DNA from: Marinobacter koreensis
GTDB taxonomy: Bacteria; Pseudomonadota; Gammaproteobacteria; Pseudomonadales; Oleiphilaceae
Direction: 5' to 3'
DNA length: 64,000 nucleotides
Assembly (NCBI RefSeq): GCF_023156285.1
Contig: NZ_JAKZAJ010000002.1
Span: forward strand, 372,001 to 436,000
The notes beneath the pieces were generated by a model. That model was given only the letters and a program-made list of their open reading frames with translations. It searched no databases and had not been told where the DNA came from. Both the position numbers and the translations under genes were made by a program. Of the stretch, positions 1 through 8,573 are shown in pieces (positions within the stretch are counted from its first letter, which is position 1; every line of letters starts with the position of its first letter).

Positions 1-412
1 GAATCACGTAGTTATTGCTGTGAGTCTGGCCCGGTACCACTTTCGGGTTGCTGTAGCGGATATCCACCGGAATTTCAGAGCGGCCAAGATCGGTGCGTTC
101 GTCCCTTGGCTGCATGGCCAGAGGATCGAGGTAGGACTGGTCGTCGGATCCGGGTTTGACCGGTACCCCCGCTGCCGGCGCCGAGAGGCCACCTTCGATC
201 ACCGTGTTGGCGAGGGTATCTTCTTCGATGGATTTCAGGGGGATGGTATTGAGCGTGGACCGCTCCTCGTACTTGAACGCTTCCTTGCCGTTGTCGTCTT
301 TGTGGGACTCGGCCTGGGCCAACGCTACCCCTGACGCGAACAGGAAAGCCGCACCGACGATTATGCCGGTCCGCCACTGCCCTTGTGTCCGCCTGTTTCG
401 TTGAATACCCAT
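1..412 (-). CDS. Secreted protein of unknown function, C-terminus outside the window
   Basis: The reading frame opens at an ATG at 412 on the minus strand and runs off the left edge, leaving 137 codons. Residues about 13-32 form a signal peptide: basic residues, a hydrophobic run (IIVGAAFLFASGVALA), then an AQA-type cleavage site, so export to the periplasm is likely. The mature part is hydrophilic, with acidic and proline-rich stretches. An AGAG stretch precedes the start. The family is not recognised and no function is proposed. It is probably a separate transcription unit downstream of greB, 112 bp away on the same strand. Confidence 0.7.
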   Translation of the reverse strand, partial: MGIQRNRRTQGQWRTGIIVGAAFLFASGVALAQAESHKDDNGKEAFKYEERSTLNTIPLKSIEEDTLANTVIEGGLSAPAAGVPVKPGSDDQSYLDPLAMQPRDERTDLGRSEIPVDIRYSNPKVVPGQTHSNNYVI

Positions 413-524
413 ACTCTCACCTTGGTCAACGTCCCTGTCCACGTCAAATCGTGTGACAATTTTTGAACAGTTTACCGCCATTCGGAGTGGGTTTCTGCTT
501 GTGCTGACGGGAATGTGACGCTTT

Positions 525-1040
525 TCACTTGTCCTGAGAGGCCGAAGCGTAGCGGATACCGGTAATCCAGACGGATTTGAAGCCTTCAGGGGTACGCACG
601 CTGACTTCGTCGTCCAGCCGCTTGCCTATCAGCGCCCGGGCCATCGGTGAATTGATGCTGAGATATCCCCGATCAAGATCGAATTCATCCGCGCCCACCA
701 GCCGGTAGGTCTGCTCTTCGCCGTTTTCATCCTCAATCGTCACCCAGGCACCGAAGAAGACCTTTTCCTGATCGTCCGGCAGGCGATCAACCACCGTCAC
801 TTCCTCAAGGCGTTTGGTCAGAAACCGCACCCGCCGGTCGATCTCGCGCAACTGCTTTTTGCCATAGATGTATTCGGCATTTTCCGAGCGGTCGCCAAGT
901 GCCGCCGCCTCGCGAACGGCCTGCGTGACCTCCGGACGTTTCTCCTTCCAGAGGAACTGTAATTCCTCGCGCAGTGCCTGTTCACCCTCGGGCGTGATGT
1001 AGCGGGGTCGATGACCGCCGTTGCCGGATGCCTTGTTCAT
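525..1040 (-). CDS. greB: Transcription elongation factor GreB
   Basis: The 171-residue protein matches the Gre factor family in length and layout. An N-terminal antiparallel coiled coil (about residues 14-85) has the acidic tip LGDRSENAEY, with Asp50 and Glu53 in the positions of the residues that chelate the catalytic metal in the RNA polymerase secondary channel. A C-terminal FKBP-like domain follows (about 90-165). The YIYGKKQLREIDRR sequence after the tip is characteristic of GreB rather than GreA. Its role is to stimulate transcript cleavage in backtracked RNA polymerase. The leader contains an intrinsic terminator about 50 nt upstream of the start codon (separate entry), so expression may be attenuated. 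Confidence 0.95.
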   Translation of the reverse strand: MNKASGNGGHRPRYITPEGEQALREELQFLWKEKRPEVTQAVREAAALGDRSENAEYIYGKKQLREIDRRVRFLTKRLEEVTVVDRLPDDQEKVFFGAWVTIEDENGEEQTYRLVGADEFDLDRGYLSINSPMARALIGKRLDDEVSVRTPEGFKSVWITGIRYASASQDK

Positions 1041-1087
1041 CGTATGTGGAGATCCTCAATTGCGCCGAACCAAAATGGAGGGGGCAT

Positions 1088-1111
1088 AAAAAAACCCCGT
1101 AAAAACGGGGT
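1088..1111 (-). terminator. Intrinsic terminator in the greB leader
   Basis: Read on the minus strand, ACCCCGT pairs with ACGGGGT around a 4-nt loop and runs directly into a stretch of seven or eight T. No minus-strand gene lies immediately upstream, because the next gene (1333-1614) is on the plus strand. The hairpin therefore terminates a transcript that starts between about 1112 and 1330 and would otherwise read into greB. A leader attenuator or the 3' end of a short RNA are the two readings. Confidence 0.75.
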
Positions 1112-1332
1112 CAAGGCTAGCGCTGTGCTGGAGGGAGAAGCAAGCGGTTTGGATCGCTTCCTTCTTTCTACAGTACCTATTCTCCACACTTCACATTACC
1201 TACCTGTGGCCAGCGAATTACCTTTTTGACAGAGATTGGGCGCATCGGAAATTAGGTTGAGTTGCCTAGATGGATGGGGCTATGTTTCAACTCAAAATTA
1301 CGTCATCCGGATGCACGAATGGAGATCCGACC

Positions 1333-1614
1333 ATGAACACGCAAAAGCTGTTGAAACTGACGCTGGACGGCGTCGATTCACTGGGATTCCGGCTCGATCA
1401 ACTGGGCGTTACCAGTCGCATCAACCGGCACAACCTCGCAGCGTTCCTGTTTGCCGAGCAGAAGCATTGGGAAGGAGAGTGGGACAGCCTGCAGGCAAAG
1501 GTAGATCGCCGGCGCTCCCAGTTCGAGCACCTGGCCCACGAAGTGGAGGTCCGGGCAGACTCGGTCCTCGGTCCGATCCGCAACCAGTTCAACCGTTTCC
1601 GGGCCAGCCAGTAA
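1333..1614 (+). CDS. Small helical protein, possibly phasin-like
   Basis: 93 residues with no signal peptide or membrane segment. The sequence is rich in Leu, Gln, Arg and Glu and looks like two long amphipathic helices, which resembles small phasin-family proteins, but no diagnostic motif was found. The start at 1333 is preferred over an in-frame ATG at 1270 because GGAG lies 8 nt upstream of it. A perfect TTGACA at 1226-1231 lies upstream, but no convincing -10 was found at standard spacing. Its stop codon abuts the stop of the convergent histidine kinase gene. Confidence 0.6.
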   Translation: MNTQKLLKLTLDGVDSLGFRLDQLGVTSRINRHNLAAFLFAEQKHWEGEWDSLQAKVDRRRSQFEHLAHEVEVRADSVLGPIRNQFNRFRASQ

Positions 1615-3090
1615 TCAGGTCTCCGGGGCGTCCGCCGTCGGCCTGGACGACGCGTTAGACGCCGGCAATTCCGCCTGGGTTGCCTTGATCCGTTTTGTCT
1701 CTCCCGTGTAGGCGGGCATCCGGATCGTCACGGTCAACCCGGGCGTCTCATCGCCCGGATAGGTGTCTGTCAGAATAATCCGGCCCTGGTGGATTTCCGC
1801 CACCGCACTCACCAGACTCAAGCCCAGACCATTACCCGGCAGTGACCGGCTTTTTCCGACCCGGTAGAAACGCTGGAACACCTGGTCCTTTTCATCATCA
1901 GGTATACCGATACCACTGTCCTGAACCTCAAAGATTGCGTCCGTTCCCTCGCGGCGCACGGCAACCCCGATACGCCCGTGCTCCGGCGTGTACTTGATGG
2001 CGTTGTCGATCAGGTTGCTGACCATCTGGAACAGCAAATCCCGATCGCCTTCGATCATCACGCCCTGCTCCACACTCTGCTCGAAGGATTGTTCCTTGTC
2101 TTCGGCCACGGCCTCGTATAATTCACAGGCATCGCTCACCAGTTCATCCAGCGAAACCACTTTCATGTCGGCCGCGTTGCCCCGGGTTTCCAGCCTGGCA
2201 ATGCGCAACAAGGCATTGAAGGTAGCCAGAAGCTGATCGGCCTCGGCAACCGCCTGTCCGACGTGATCGCGCGCTTCTTCGTCATCAACGGTGATCAAGG
2301 TGCTCTCAAGCTGGTTCCGAAGACGGGTCAGCGGCGTCCGCAGGTCGTGGGCGATGCTGTCGGAGACATGGCGAATGCCCTCCATCAGATAGACGATCCG
2401 GTCCAGCATCTGATTGAGGTTTTCCGCCAGCTGGTCGAAATCGTCTTCGGTTCCCCGGGTGGGGATCCGCAAAGACAGGTGCCCGTTCATGATCCGCCTG
2501 GAGGTGTTGTTGATCACCTCGATGCGTCGGGTGGTGCTGCGGCTCATCAAGAAGCCACCGAGAAGGGCGAGCGCCAAGGTGATACCCATTCCCCAGTTGA
2601 TCGCGGTTTCAATGACCCGCTTGAGGTTGGTGAGTTCGTCTACATCACGGCCCACCAGCAGACGCAAACCACCCTGCACCTCGAAAATCCGGGCCCGGGC
2701 GAGGCGCTTGGGGCCGGTCCAGCCGACCGATTCGTCCAGGGTGAAGTTGATCCAGCCGCTCTCGGAACGGGCGCCTTCAGGCCAGGAATCGATGTTGCCG
2801 GCCAGCTTCAGGAAATCATCGGTGGTCAGGAGATAGATGGACTTGGCGTTGGGATCGCGGGTCACCCGCTCCCGGATGATGGTGATCAGGCCATTCACGC
2901 CCCGCCCCCGATACTGCTCGGCGAGGCCGGCAATTTCGGCCTCGATGGTTTCATCGGTCTGGGCGGTCATGAACCCCGCTGTACGCCAGTAGATAAAGGC
3001 CAGTAAAAGAAATACCGAGGTGGCAAACACCACCATGTACAGCAGGGCCAGCTGAAAGGAAGAGGTTCTAAGCTGACTAAGCAGTTTCAC
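1615..3090 (-). CDS. Membrane sensor histidine kinase (HAMP type)
   Basis: The 491-residue protein is the sensor partner of the OmpR-type regulator immediately upstream. A first membrane segment (about 13-35) is followed by a periplasmic region of about 125 residues, a second membrane segment (about 168-184), HAMP, then HisKA with the phospho-acceptor His248 in SIAHDLRTPL. The ATPase domain shows the N box (NLIDNAIKYTPE), G1 (DSGIGIP) and G2 (GNGLGLSL). The GTG at 3090 is chosen over an in-frame GTG at 3108 because AGGA lies 10 nt upstream; it gives a 14-bp overlap with the regulator gene. The C-terminal 30 residues are a low-complexity tail. The signal sensed is unknown. Confidence 0.88.
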   Translation of the reverse strand: MKLLSQLRTSSFQLALLYMVVFATSVFLLLAFIYWRTAGFMTAQTDETIEAEIAGLAEQYRGRGVNGLITIIRERVTRDPNAKSIYLLTTDDFLKLAGNIDSWPEGARSESGWINFTLDESVGWTGPKRLARARIFEVQGGLRLLVGRDVDELTNLKRVIETAINWGMGITLALALLGGFLMSRSTTRRIEVINNTSRRIMNGHLSLRIPTRGTEDDFDQLAENLNQMLDRIVYLMEGIRHVSDSIAHDLRTPLTRLRNQLESTLITVDDEEARDHVGQAVAEADQLLATFNALLRIARLETRGNAADMKVVSLDELVSDACELYEAVAEDKEQSFEQSVEQGVMIEGDRDLLFQMVSNLIDNAIKYTPEHGRIGVAVRREGTDAIFEVQDSGIGIPDDEKDQVFQRFYRVGKSRSLPGNGLGLSLVSAVAEIHQGRIILTDTYPGDETPGLTVTIRMPAYTGETKRIKATQAELPASNASSRPTADAPET

Positions 3091-3757
3091 GCAGCATGTA
3101 TCCTGCACCCCGGATGGTCTGCAGCAAGGGTGTTTCGAATTCCTTGTCGATCTTGGCCCGCAGGCGGCTGATGTGAACGTCGATCACGTTGGTCTGGGGA
3201 TCAAAGTGGTAGTCCCAGACCTTCTCCAGCAGCATGGTCCGGGTCACTACCTGGCCGGCATTGCGCATCAGGTACTCCAGCAGGCGGAATTCCCGGGGCT
3301 GAACATCGATGTTCTTGCCCGCTCGCTTGACGGTACGGGCCAGCAGATCCATCTCCAGGTCGGCAACGCGAAGCACGGTTTCGGTCTCGGCAGCCTGCCG
3401 GTGGCGACGGATCAGGGATTCGATCCGGGCAAGCAATTCCGTAAACGAGAACGGTTTGGTGAGGTAATCGTCCCCGCCACCGCGCAAACCTTCTACCCGG
3501 TCGTCCACATCACCCAGGGCACTGAGGATGAGAACGGGTGTCTGATTGCCGGTTGCCCGGACGGTTTTGATGATGGACAAGCCATCCATACCCGGCAGCA
3601 TCCGGTCGACGATCATGATGTCGTAGTCTTCGCTGGCCGCCATCATCATGCCTTCCTTGCCGTCGGCGGCATGGTCAACCACGAAGTCGGATTCTTTCAA
3701 TCCCTTCAACAGGTAGTTGGCTACGTCCTTATCGTCTTCGATTACCAGTGCTTTCAC
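3077..3757 (-). CDS. OmpR/PhoB-family response regulator
   Basis: 226 residues: a receiver domain (about 1-120) with phospho-acceptor Asp51 in IMIVDRMLPG, the acidic pair Asp8/Asp9 and the conserved LTKPF lysine, followed by a winged-helix DNA-binding domain (about 128-224) with the usual DVHISRLRAKID recognition helix. It is the first gene of the two-gene operon with the histidine kinase, with overlapping coding regions. The subtype cannot be named from sequence alone; it resembles the QseB/ColR-like branch. Target genes are unknown. Confidence 0.9.
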   Translation of the reverse strand: MKALVIEDDKDVANYLLKGLKESDFVVDHAADGKEGMMMAASEDYDIMIVDRMLPGMDGLSIIKTVRATGNQTPVLILSALGDVDDRVEGLRGGGDDYLTKPFSFTELLARIESLIRRHRQAAETETVLRVADLEMDLLARTVKRAGKNIDVQPREFRLLEYLMRNAGQVVTRTMLLEKVWDYHFDPQTNVIDVHISRLRAKIDKEFETPLLQTIRGAGYMLRETA

Positions 3758-3843
3758 CGGTGTCCCTCCTGATAGCGGAAAACATTAACTGCAAGGTTAC
3801 GGAGATACCCATACGCCGGCCAGTTACGATCTTGTAAGAGGGT

Positions 3844-3858
3844 GTCGCCTTAAGCGAC
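3844..3858 (-). terminator. Short hairpin downstream of hyi, weak terminator candidate
   Basis: GTCGC pairs with GCGAC around CTTAA, a few bases after the hyi stop codon on the minus strand. There is no real U tract after it, so terminator function is uncertain. Confidence 0.25.
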
Positions 3859-3860
3859 GG

Positions 3861-4640
3861 TCACGAACCGCCCGAATACCAGTCCAGAGAGGCGGCCGTG
3901 TCACTGGAAGGCCGGTACTCTGCACTCACCCAGCCATCGTAGTCCATACCGTCGATTGCCGCGAAAACATTCGAAAAGTTAATCTCTCCCGTCCCGGGTT
4001 CATGACGCCCCGGATTGTCGGCAAACTGGATATGTCCAATCCATGGCAACAGGCACTCCATCGTGCGGATCAGATCACCCTCCATGATCTGCATATGGTA
4101 CAGATCATACTGAAGCCGGACGTTGGTGGAGTCCACTTCGTCGATCAGCGCCAGCACCTTACCCGAGGTATCCAGGAAAAAACGAGGCATGTCGACCCGG
4201 GAGTTGATGGCCTCCAGGCACAGGGTGATGCCCTCTGCCTCCAGCCTGTCGGCGGCGTACTGCACGTTTGAGACGAGTGTTTTCCAAGCCACCTCTTCCT
4301 CAAGATCCACCGGCTTCAATCCCGCCAGACAGTTCACCTGCCGGCAATTCAGAGCCCGGGCATAGTCAATGGTCTGATCCACGCCGGCCCGGAACTCCTC
4401 AACCCGGTCCGGCAGGCAGGCAATGCCCCGCTCGCCTGCGTCCCAGTCTCCGGGCGGCAGATTGAACAGCACCTGCGTCAGATTATGGGCTTCCAGCTCC
4501 CGGGCGATGTCCGCCGCCGGCCACGCATAGGGAAACAGGTATTCCACACCCTCAAAGCCGGCGTCACGGGCTCTGGCAAAGCGCTCCATAAAATCCACTT
4601 CCGTGAACAGCATTGACAGGTTGGCAGCAAAACGAGGCAT
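3861..4640 (-). CDS. hyi: Hydroxypyruvate isomerase
   Basis: 259 residues forming one xylose-isomerase-like TIM barrel. It starts MPRFAANLSMLF and contains LEAINSRVDMPRFFL, QYDLYHMQ and GHIQFADNPGRHEPGTGE, all typical of Hyi; the Glu, Asp, His and Glu metal and catalytic ligands are therefore present. The enzyme interconverts hydroxypyruvate and tartronate semialdehyde. It lies 2 bp downstream of the tartronate semialdehyde reductase gene, so the pair forms an operon of the glycerate pathway. Glyoxylate carboligase, usually a third member, is not in the window. Confidence 0.9.
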   Translation of the reverse strand: MPRFAANLSMLFTEVDFMERFARARDAGFEGVEYLFPYAWPAADIARELEAHNLTQVLFNLPPGDWDAGERGIACLPDRVEEFRAGVDQTIDYARALNCRQVNCLAGLKPVDLEEEVAWKTLVSNVQYAADRLEAEGITLCLEAINSRVDMPRFFLDTSGKVLALIDEVDSTNVRLQYDLYHMQIMEGDLIRTMECLLPWIGHIQFADNPGRHEPGTGEINFSNVFAAIDGMDYDGWVSAEYRPSSDTAASLDWYSGGS

Positions 4641-4642
4641 GA

Positions 4643-5557
4643 TTAAGACTCCTTGGGGCCGCGGCCCAGAGAGCCGAGGAGGGTTCCGTTGAGGTGTTCC
4701 AGTTCCAGCAAGAGACCACTGTGGTCCACATCGCTGTGGCCATTGGCGATCAGGGACTGGTATTCATTATGGGTCTGCTGGGCAAGCGGGAGCGTCAGCC
4801 CCTCAGCGCGGGCCTCGTCCAGAATCATCCGCATGTCCTTGAGCTGGATACGGGCTGGCGCGCCTGGCGCAAAATCCCGGTCGATCATGCGTTGCCCGTG
4901 CAATTCCAGGATTCGGCTACTGGCAAAGCCGCCCATCAGTGCTTCCCGAACCGCCGCCGGATCCGCACCGCCCTTCGCCGCCAACAACAGCGCTTCAGAC
5001 ACTGCACCGATGGTAATACCGACGATCGCCTGGTTCGCCAGCTTGGCCAGCTGACCGGCACCCACCGGCCCGATATGTGTGCATTTACCCAGTGCCTCAA
5101 AAACCGGTCGGGCCCGCTCGATATCCGCTTCCGAGCCACCCGCCATAATACTCAGCCGGGCTTCCGCCGCTCCGACGGTGCCACCGGACACCGGCGCATC
5201 GACGTATCCCGCGTCCTGTTTAGCAGCCAGTTCCGCATGGCGCCGGGCCAGTGACGGCTGGACCGAACTCATGTCGATCACCAGGGCACCGGGCTTAAGG
5301 GCGTCAACCGTTCCCTGCCCGACCAGTACGTCCTCAACCACATCGCCATTTTCCAGCATGGTGATCACAACGTCGGCCTGACGGACGGCGTCCGCCGGCG
5401 TTCCGGCGATGGTCGCCTCTCCAGCAAACGGATCACACTTGCTGGCGGTCCTGTTCCACAGGGTCATCGGAAAGCCCGCATCCAGCAGGTTGCGGGTCAT
5501 GGGGGCGCCCATCAGGCCTATCCCGAGGAAGGCAATATGGGGATGAGTTGAAATCAT
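4643..5557 (-). CDS. glxR: 2-hydroxy-3-oxopropionate (tartronate semialdehyde) reductase
   Basis: 304 residues of the beta-hydroxyacid dehydrogenase family. The N-terminal Rossmann motif is GIGLMGAPM, followed by the substrate-binding stretch DAPVSGGTVGA and the catalytic lysine helix GAGQLAKLANQ. The enzyme reduces tartronate semialdehyde to D-glycerate with NAD(P)H. Its partner gene hyi follows at once on the same strand. The name glxR/garR is given from family and operon context; a closely related 3-hydroxyisobutyrate dehydrogenase activity cannot be excluded. The promoter must lie in 5558-5793, which also contains the long inverted repeat. Confidence 0.85.
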   Translation of the reverse strand: MISTHPHIAFLGIGLMGAPMTRNLLDAGFPMTLWNRTASKCDPFAGEATIAGTPADAVRQADVVITMLENGDVVEDVLVGQGTVDALKPGALVIDMSSVQPSLARRHAELAAKQDAGYVDAPVSGGTVGAAEARLSIMAGGSEADIERARPVFEALGKCTHIGPVGAGQLAKLANQAIVGITIGAVSEALLLAAKGGADPAAVREALMGGFASSRILELHGQRMIDRDFAPGAPARIQLKDMRMILDEARAEGLTLPLAQQTHNEYQSLIANGHSDVDHSGLLLELEHLNGTLLGSLGRGPKES

Positions 5558-5587
5558 TGTTTGAAGGCCCTTTTATCAAAAGTATGG

Positions 5588-5701
5588 GAAGGGATTGGCT
5601 GGCCCTCTCCAAAACTGTGCGGAGCCATGGATGGCGGAGCCCAAGCGTCACATGGAAGTGCCGCAAGGAGCGTGTTTTGGAGAGGGCCAGCCAATCCCTT
5701 C
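5588..5701. repeat. Long perfect inverted repeat with structured core
   Basis: The 28-nt arm at 5588-5615 is the exact reverse complement of 5674-5701. The 58-nt centre (5616-5673) holds two mini-hairpins of the same design: GCC-ATGGAT-GGC and CAC-ATGGAA-GTG, which have different stems but nearly the same ATGGA loop. No open reading frame, transposase or clear target-site duplication is present. It lies between the rpoH terminator and the start of glxR. Candidate explanations are a non-autonomous mobile element (MITE), a repetitive extragenic element, or a structured RNA. Confidence 0.85.
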
Positions 5702-5735
5702 ATCCCGCAAATTGAGCATTACCGATTATACAAAC

Positions 5736-5770
5736 AAAAACGCCACCAACCGCGAACGGTGGTGGCGTTT
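5736..5770 (-). terminator. rpoH intrinsic terminator
   Basis: ACGCCACC (5740-5747) pairs with GGTGGCGT (5761-5768). On the minus strand the stem is followed by TTTTTG. It lies 24 bp after the rpoH stop codon. Confidence 0.8.
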
Positions 5771-5793
5771 ATCTGTCTCGGACAGCGGACGAA

Positions 5794-6654
5794 TCAGACC
5801 GCTTCGGCCATCTTCGCCTTGATCTTCTTCATGGCGTTCTTTTCAAGCTGGCGAATCCGCTCAGCAGACACGCCGTATTTGTCCGCCAGTTCATGCAGTG
5901 TGGACTTGCTGTCTGTCAGCCAACGCTCCCGCAGGATGTCCTGACTACGCTCGTCCAGACTTTCCAGAGCCTGCATCAGGCGACCGTTCGAATCCTCGGA
6001 CCAATCGGCGTTTTCCAGCTGGGTGGCCGGATCGCTACGACGGTCTTCCAGATAGTAGGCCGGCGCCTGATAGGCGTTGTCGTCGTCATCGTCCATCGGA
6101 CCGTCAAAGGCGGTATCCTGAGACGCCAGACGACCTTCCATCTCGCGTACGACCCGGGGCTCGACCCCAAGGTCAGCCGCGACAGCCTGGAGCTCCTCGT
6201 GGTTCAGCCATGCCAGCTTCTTCTTCTGACTGCGCAGATTGAAGAACAGCTTGCGCTGGGCCTTGGTGGTGGCCACCTTCACGATGCGCCAGTTACGCAG
6301 AATGAACTCGTGAATCTCGGCCTTGATCCAATGAACCGCGAAGGACACAAGGCGTACCCCGTACTCCGGATTGAACCGTTTTACCGCCTTCATCAGGCCC
6401 ACGTTGCCTTCCTGGATCAGGTCCGCCTGAGCCAGACCATAACCGGAATAACTCCGGGCAATGTGAATCACAAAACGCAGATGAGAAAGTACAAGCTGAC
6501 GGGCGGCCTCTACATCTCCTTCGTAGTGGAGCCGTTCTGCCAGCTCCTTTTCTTCATCCACTGTGAGCACAGGAATGCGGCTCGCAGCCTGGATGTAAGA
6601 CTCGAGATTGGCACCCGGAACCAGTCTGTCAACCAGTTGTAAACTCGTACCCAT
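5794..6654 (-). CDS. rpoH: Heat-shock sigma factor RpoH (sigma-32)
   Basis: 286 residues, the usual length. Region 1.2 is followed by region 2 with [18 protein letters not shown] and the [10 protein letters not shown] segment for -10 recognition. The RpoH box QRKLFFNLR lies at about residues 133-141 and separates sigma-32 from other group 3 sigma factors. Region 4 has the helix-turn-helix [16 protein letters not shown]. It directs RNA polymerase to heat-shock promoters. It sits next to ftsX-ftsE-ftsY as in E. coli, 192 bp downstream of ftsX on the same strand, with its own terminator. Confidence 0.97.
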   Translation of the reverse strand: MGTSLQLVDRLVPGANLESYIQAASRIPVLTVDEEKELAERLHYEGDVEAARQLVLSHLRFVIHIARSYSGYGLAQADLIQEGNVGLMKAVKRFNPEYGVRLVSFAVHWIKAEIHEFILRNWRIVKVATTKAQRKLFFNLRSQKKKLAWLNHEELQAVAADLGVEPRVVREMEGRLASQDTAFDGPMDDDDDNAYQAPAYYLEDRRSDPATQLENADWSEDSNGRLMQALESLDERSQDILRERWLTDSKSTLHELADKYGVSAERIRQLEKNAMKKIKAKMAEAV

Positions 6655-6846
6655 TCACTTACCTCCGAACCCAACGGCCCTTAAATATATCAACACCTAT
6701 TTAGACCGCCAAGAACCTGAAAAGTTCCCGAATTCTCCAGTAAAACGTTTTTAATCAACTACCTGGAAAACCCACGCTGTTTTCTTAGCCTTCCAAACTA
6801 CGGCAACGAAAGCTGTCTTTTCCATACGGTTTTCCCGTAATCCGGA

Positions 6847-7851
6847 TCACCCTCCGGCAATTTCGCCGGGCTCAATATCGTCCAGATGACGCTTCACAGC
6901 GACCCATGCGCCAAGCCAGCCTAGCACCATTGCAACAATAATCAACGTCAGTGCGCCATCGACGCCCAATCCCATCAGGGAAAAATCACTCCGATAGAGC
7001 CCCGCGAGCCGCTCAATGGGACCACTGAGCCACCACAGCGCCGACTCCAGCAACAAACAGGCCACCAGACCGCCACCCAATCCGTACCACGCACCCGTGT
7101 AAAGGAAGGGCCTGCGTACAAAGGCGTCGGTGCCGCCCACAAGCTTGGCCACGAGGATTTCATCCCGGCGACTTTCAATCGCCAGTCGAACGGTATTGCC
7201 GATCACCAGAATCACGGCGGCGGCCAGCAGTATCGCCAGGGCCCAGACTGCCCTGGAGAGCAGATCGGTCATCGCATTGAGGCGTTGCAGCCACCCCAGA
7301 TCCACCTGTACCCGCTCCACGCCTTCCATTCCCTTAACAAAGGTTACCAGCGCTTCGACGCCCGCCGCCGAACGGCTGCGCTCCTCCGGCGTGATCAGCA
7401 GGGTGTGCGGCAGCGGATTCTCGCCAAGATAGTCGAGTGCGTCCTCAAGCCCGGAAGAGGCACGAAATTCCGCCAGGGCCTCCTCGCGATCAATCAGTTG
7501 AACCTCGGCCACCCGGCCATCGGCATCGATCTTCTTCGCCAGGGCCCGGGCATCTTCCAGAGGCACGTCCAGATCCAGATACGCAGTCACGCGGGCGCTG
7601 CTTTCCCAACCGGCACTGACGCCCTCGAGACTGGCCAGCAGCAACAACAGCGCAACCGGCAATGCCAGGGCTACCCCCATGACCATCCAGGTCATCAGGC
7701 TTGCGACCGGCGCACGCCAGAGTCTTTCGGCGCTGTCCCTGCCGATCTTGCGGTGGTGATCCAGATAACTGCGCGCCTGATCCTTCCAGGGAGACGATTG
7801 ACTGGCTGCGCCCCGGCCGGATTCTGTCTTGCGACGTGGGTCAGTGGCCAC
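6847..7851 (-). CDS. ftsX: Cell division protein FtsX
   Basis: FtsX is the membrane subunit of the FtsEX ABC complex, which couples the divisome to periplasmic cell-wall hydrolases. The first membrane segment (about residues 55-80) precedes a periplasmic domain (about 85-205), then three more segments (about 212-235, 263-285 and 305-330). The GTG at 7851 is chosen because GGGAGGTG lies just upstream with 5-nt spacing; it gives 334 residues and an 11-bp overlap with ftsE. An in-frame start at 7896 would add 15 residues but has no comparable ribosome binding site. Confidence 0.93.
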   Translation of the reverse strand: MATDPRRKTESGRGAASQSSPWKDQARSYLDHHRKIGRDSAERLWRAPVASLMTWMVMGVALALPVALLLLLASLEGVSAGWESSARVTAYLDLDVPLEDARALAKKIDADGRVAEVQLIDREEALAEFRASSGLEDALDYLGENPLPHTLLITPEERSRSAAGVEALVTFVKGMEGVERVQVDLGWLQRLNAMTDLLSRAVWALAILLAAAVILVIGNTVRLAIESRRDEILVAKLVGGTDAFVRRPFLYTGAWYGLGGGLVACLLLESALWWLSGPIERLAGLYRSDFSLMGLGVDGALTLIIVAMVLGWLGAWVAVKRHLDDIEPGEIAGG

Positions 7852-8542
7852 CGACACCTCCCGGAGGCTGTCCCACCAGCGCCGCGCCGCCCGCAATCAG
7901 ACGCCCATGTTCCAGCGTCAACGTCCGCCGCTGCATCTCGTTCACGAGAGCAATGTCGTGAGTGGCGATCAGCACGGTAACCCCCACCTGACTGAACTGC
8001 GTGAACAGGTTCATGATGTCGGCCGACAGTTCCGGGTCAAGGTTACCGGTCGGCTCGTCCGCCAGCAGAACCGGCGGCTTGTTAACCACCGCCCGGGCGA
8101 TACCCACCCGCTGCTGCTCACCGCCGGACAACTGGATCGGGTTCATTTTTTCCTTGCTGAGCAGACCCACCTTATCCAGGGCCGCCCGCACACGACGCCC
8201 CGTATCCCTTGGCGACGCCCCCATCACTTCCAGGGGCATGGCGACGTTGTCGAAGACCGTCCGGTCAAAGAGCAGCTGGTGATTCTGGAACACAACGCCG
8301 ATGTGGCGTCTGATGTAGGGAATCTGCCGGCGCGGCAGGCTATTCAGCAGCTGTCCACCCACGATGACCTCGCCTGCGCTGGGGCGCTCCATCACCATGA
8401 TCAGCTTGAGAAGGGTACTCTTGCCGGCCCCGGAGTGGCCGGTCAGAAACGCCAGCTCACCCCGGTTCAGGGCAAAATTGACCTGGGCCAGCGCAGTATG
8501 ATCGCTGTCATAGCGCTTGGTGACCTGGCGGAATTCGATCAT
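7841..8542 (-). CDS. ftsE: Cell division ATP-binding protein FtsE
   Basis: 233-residue ABC ATPase with Walker [11 protein letters not shown]-loop, signature [14 protein letters not shown], Walker [13 protein letters not shown] and the switch histidine in [23 protein letters not shown] is a typical FtsE start. It forms the FtsEX complex with the overlapping ftsX product. The gene lies 31 bp downstream of ftsY, giving the conserved ftsY-ftsE-ftsX operon order. The glycine-rich C-terminal tail overlaps the ftsX start region. Confidence 0.96.
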   Translation of the reverse strand: MIEFRQVTKRYDSDHTALAQVNFALNRGELAFLTGHSGAGKSTLLKLIMVMERPSAGEVIVGGQLLNSLPRRQIPYIRRHIGVVFQNHQLLFDRTVFDNVAMPLEVMGASPRDTGRRVRAALDKVGLLSKEKMNPIQLSGGEQQRVGIARAVVNKPPVLLADEPTGNLDPELSADIMNLFTQFSQVGVTVLIATHDIALVNEMQRRTLTLEHGRLIAGGAALVGQPPGGVGGH

Positions 8543-8573
8543 GACCGACGACTACTCCCGATGAGACTCAACA

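Noticed and set aside
1226..1231. Perfect TTGACA on the plus strand before the small helical protein gene
   Set aside because: No acceptable -10 at 15-19 bp spacing, so it was not listed as a promoter.
2263..3006. A 247-codon plus-strand frame inside the histidine kinase gene
   Set aside because: No family resemblance; the kinase on the minus strand is well supported and fills the interval.
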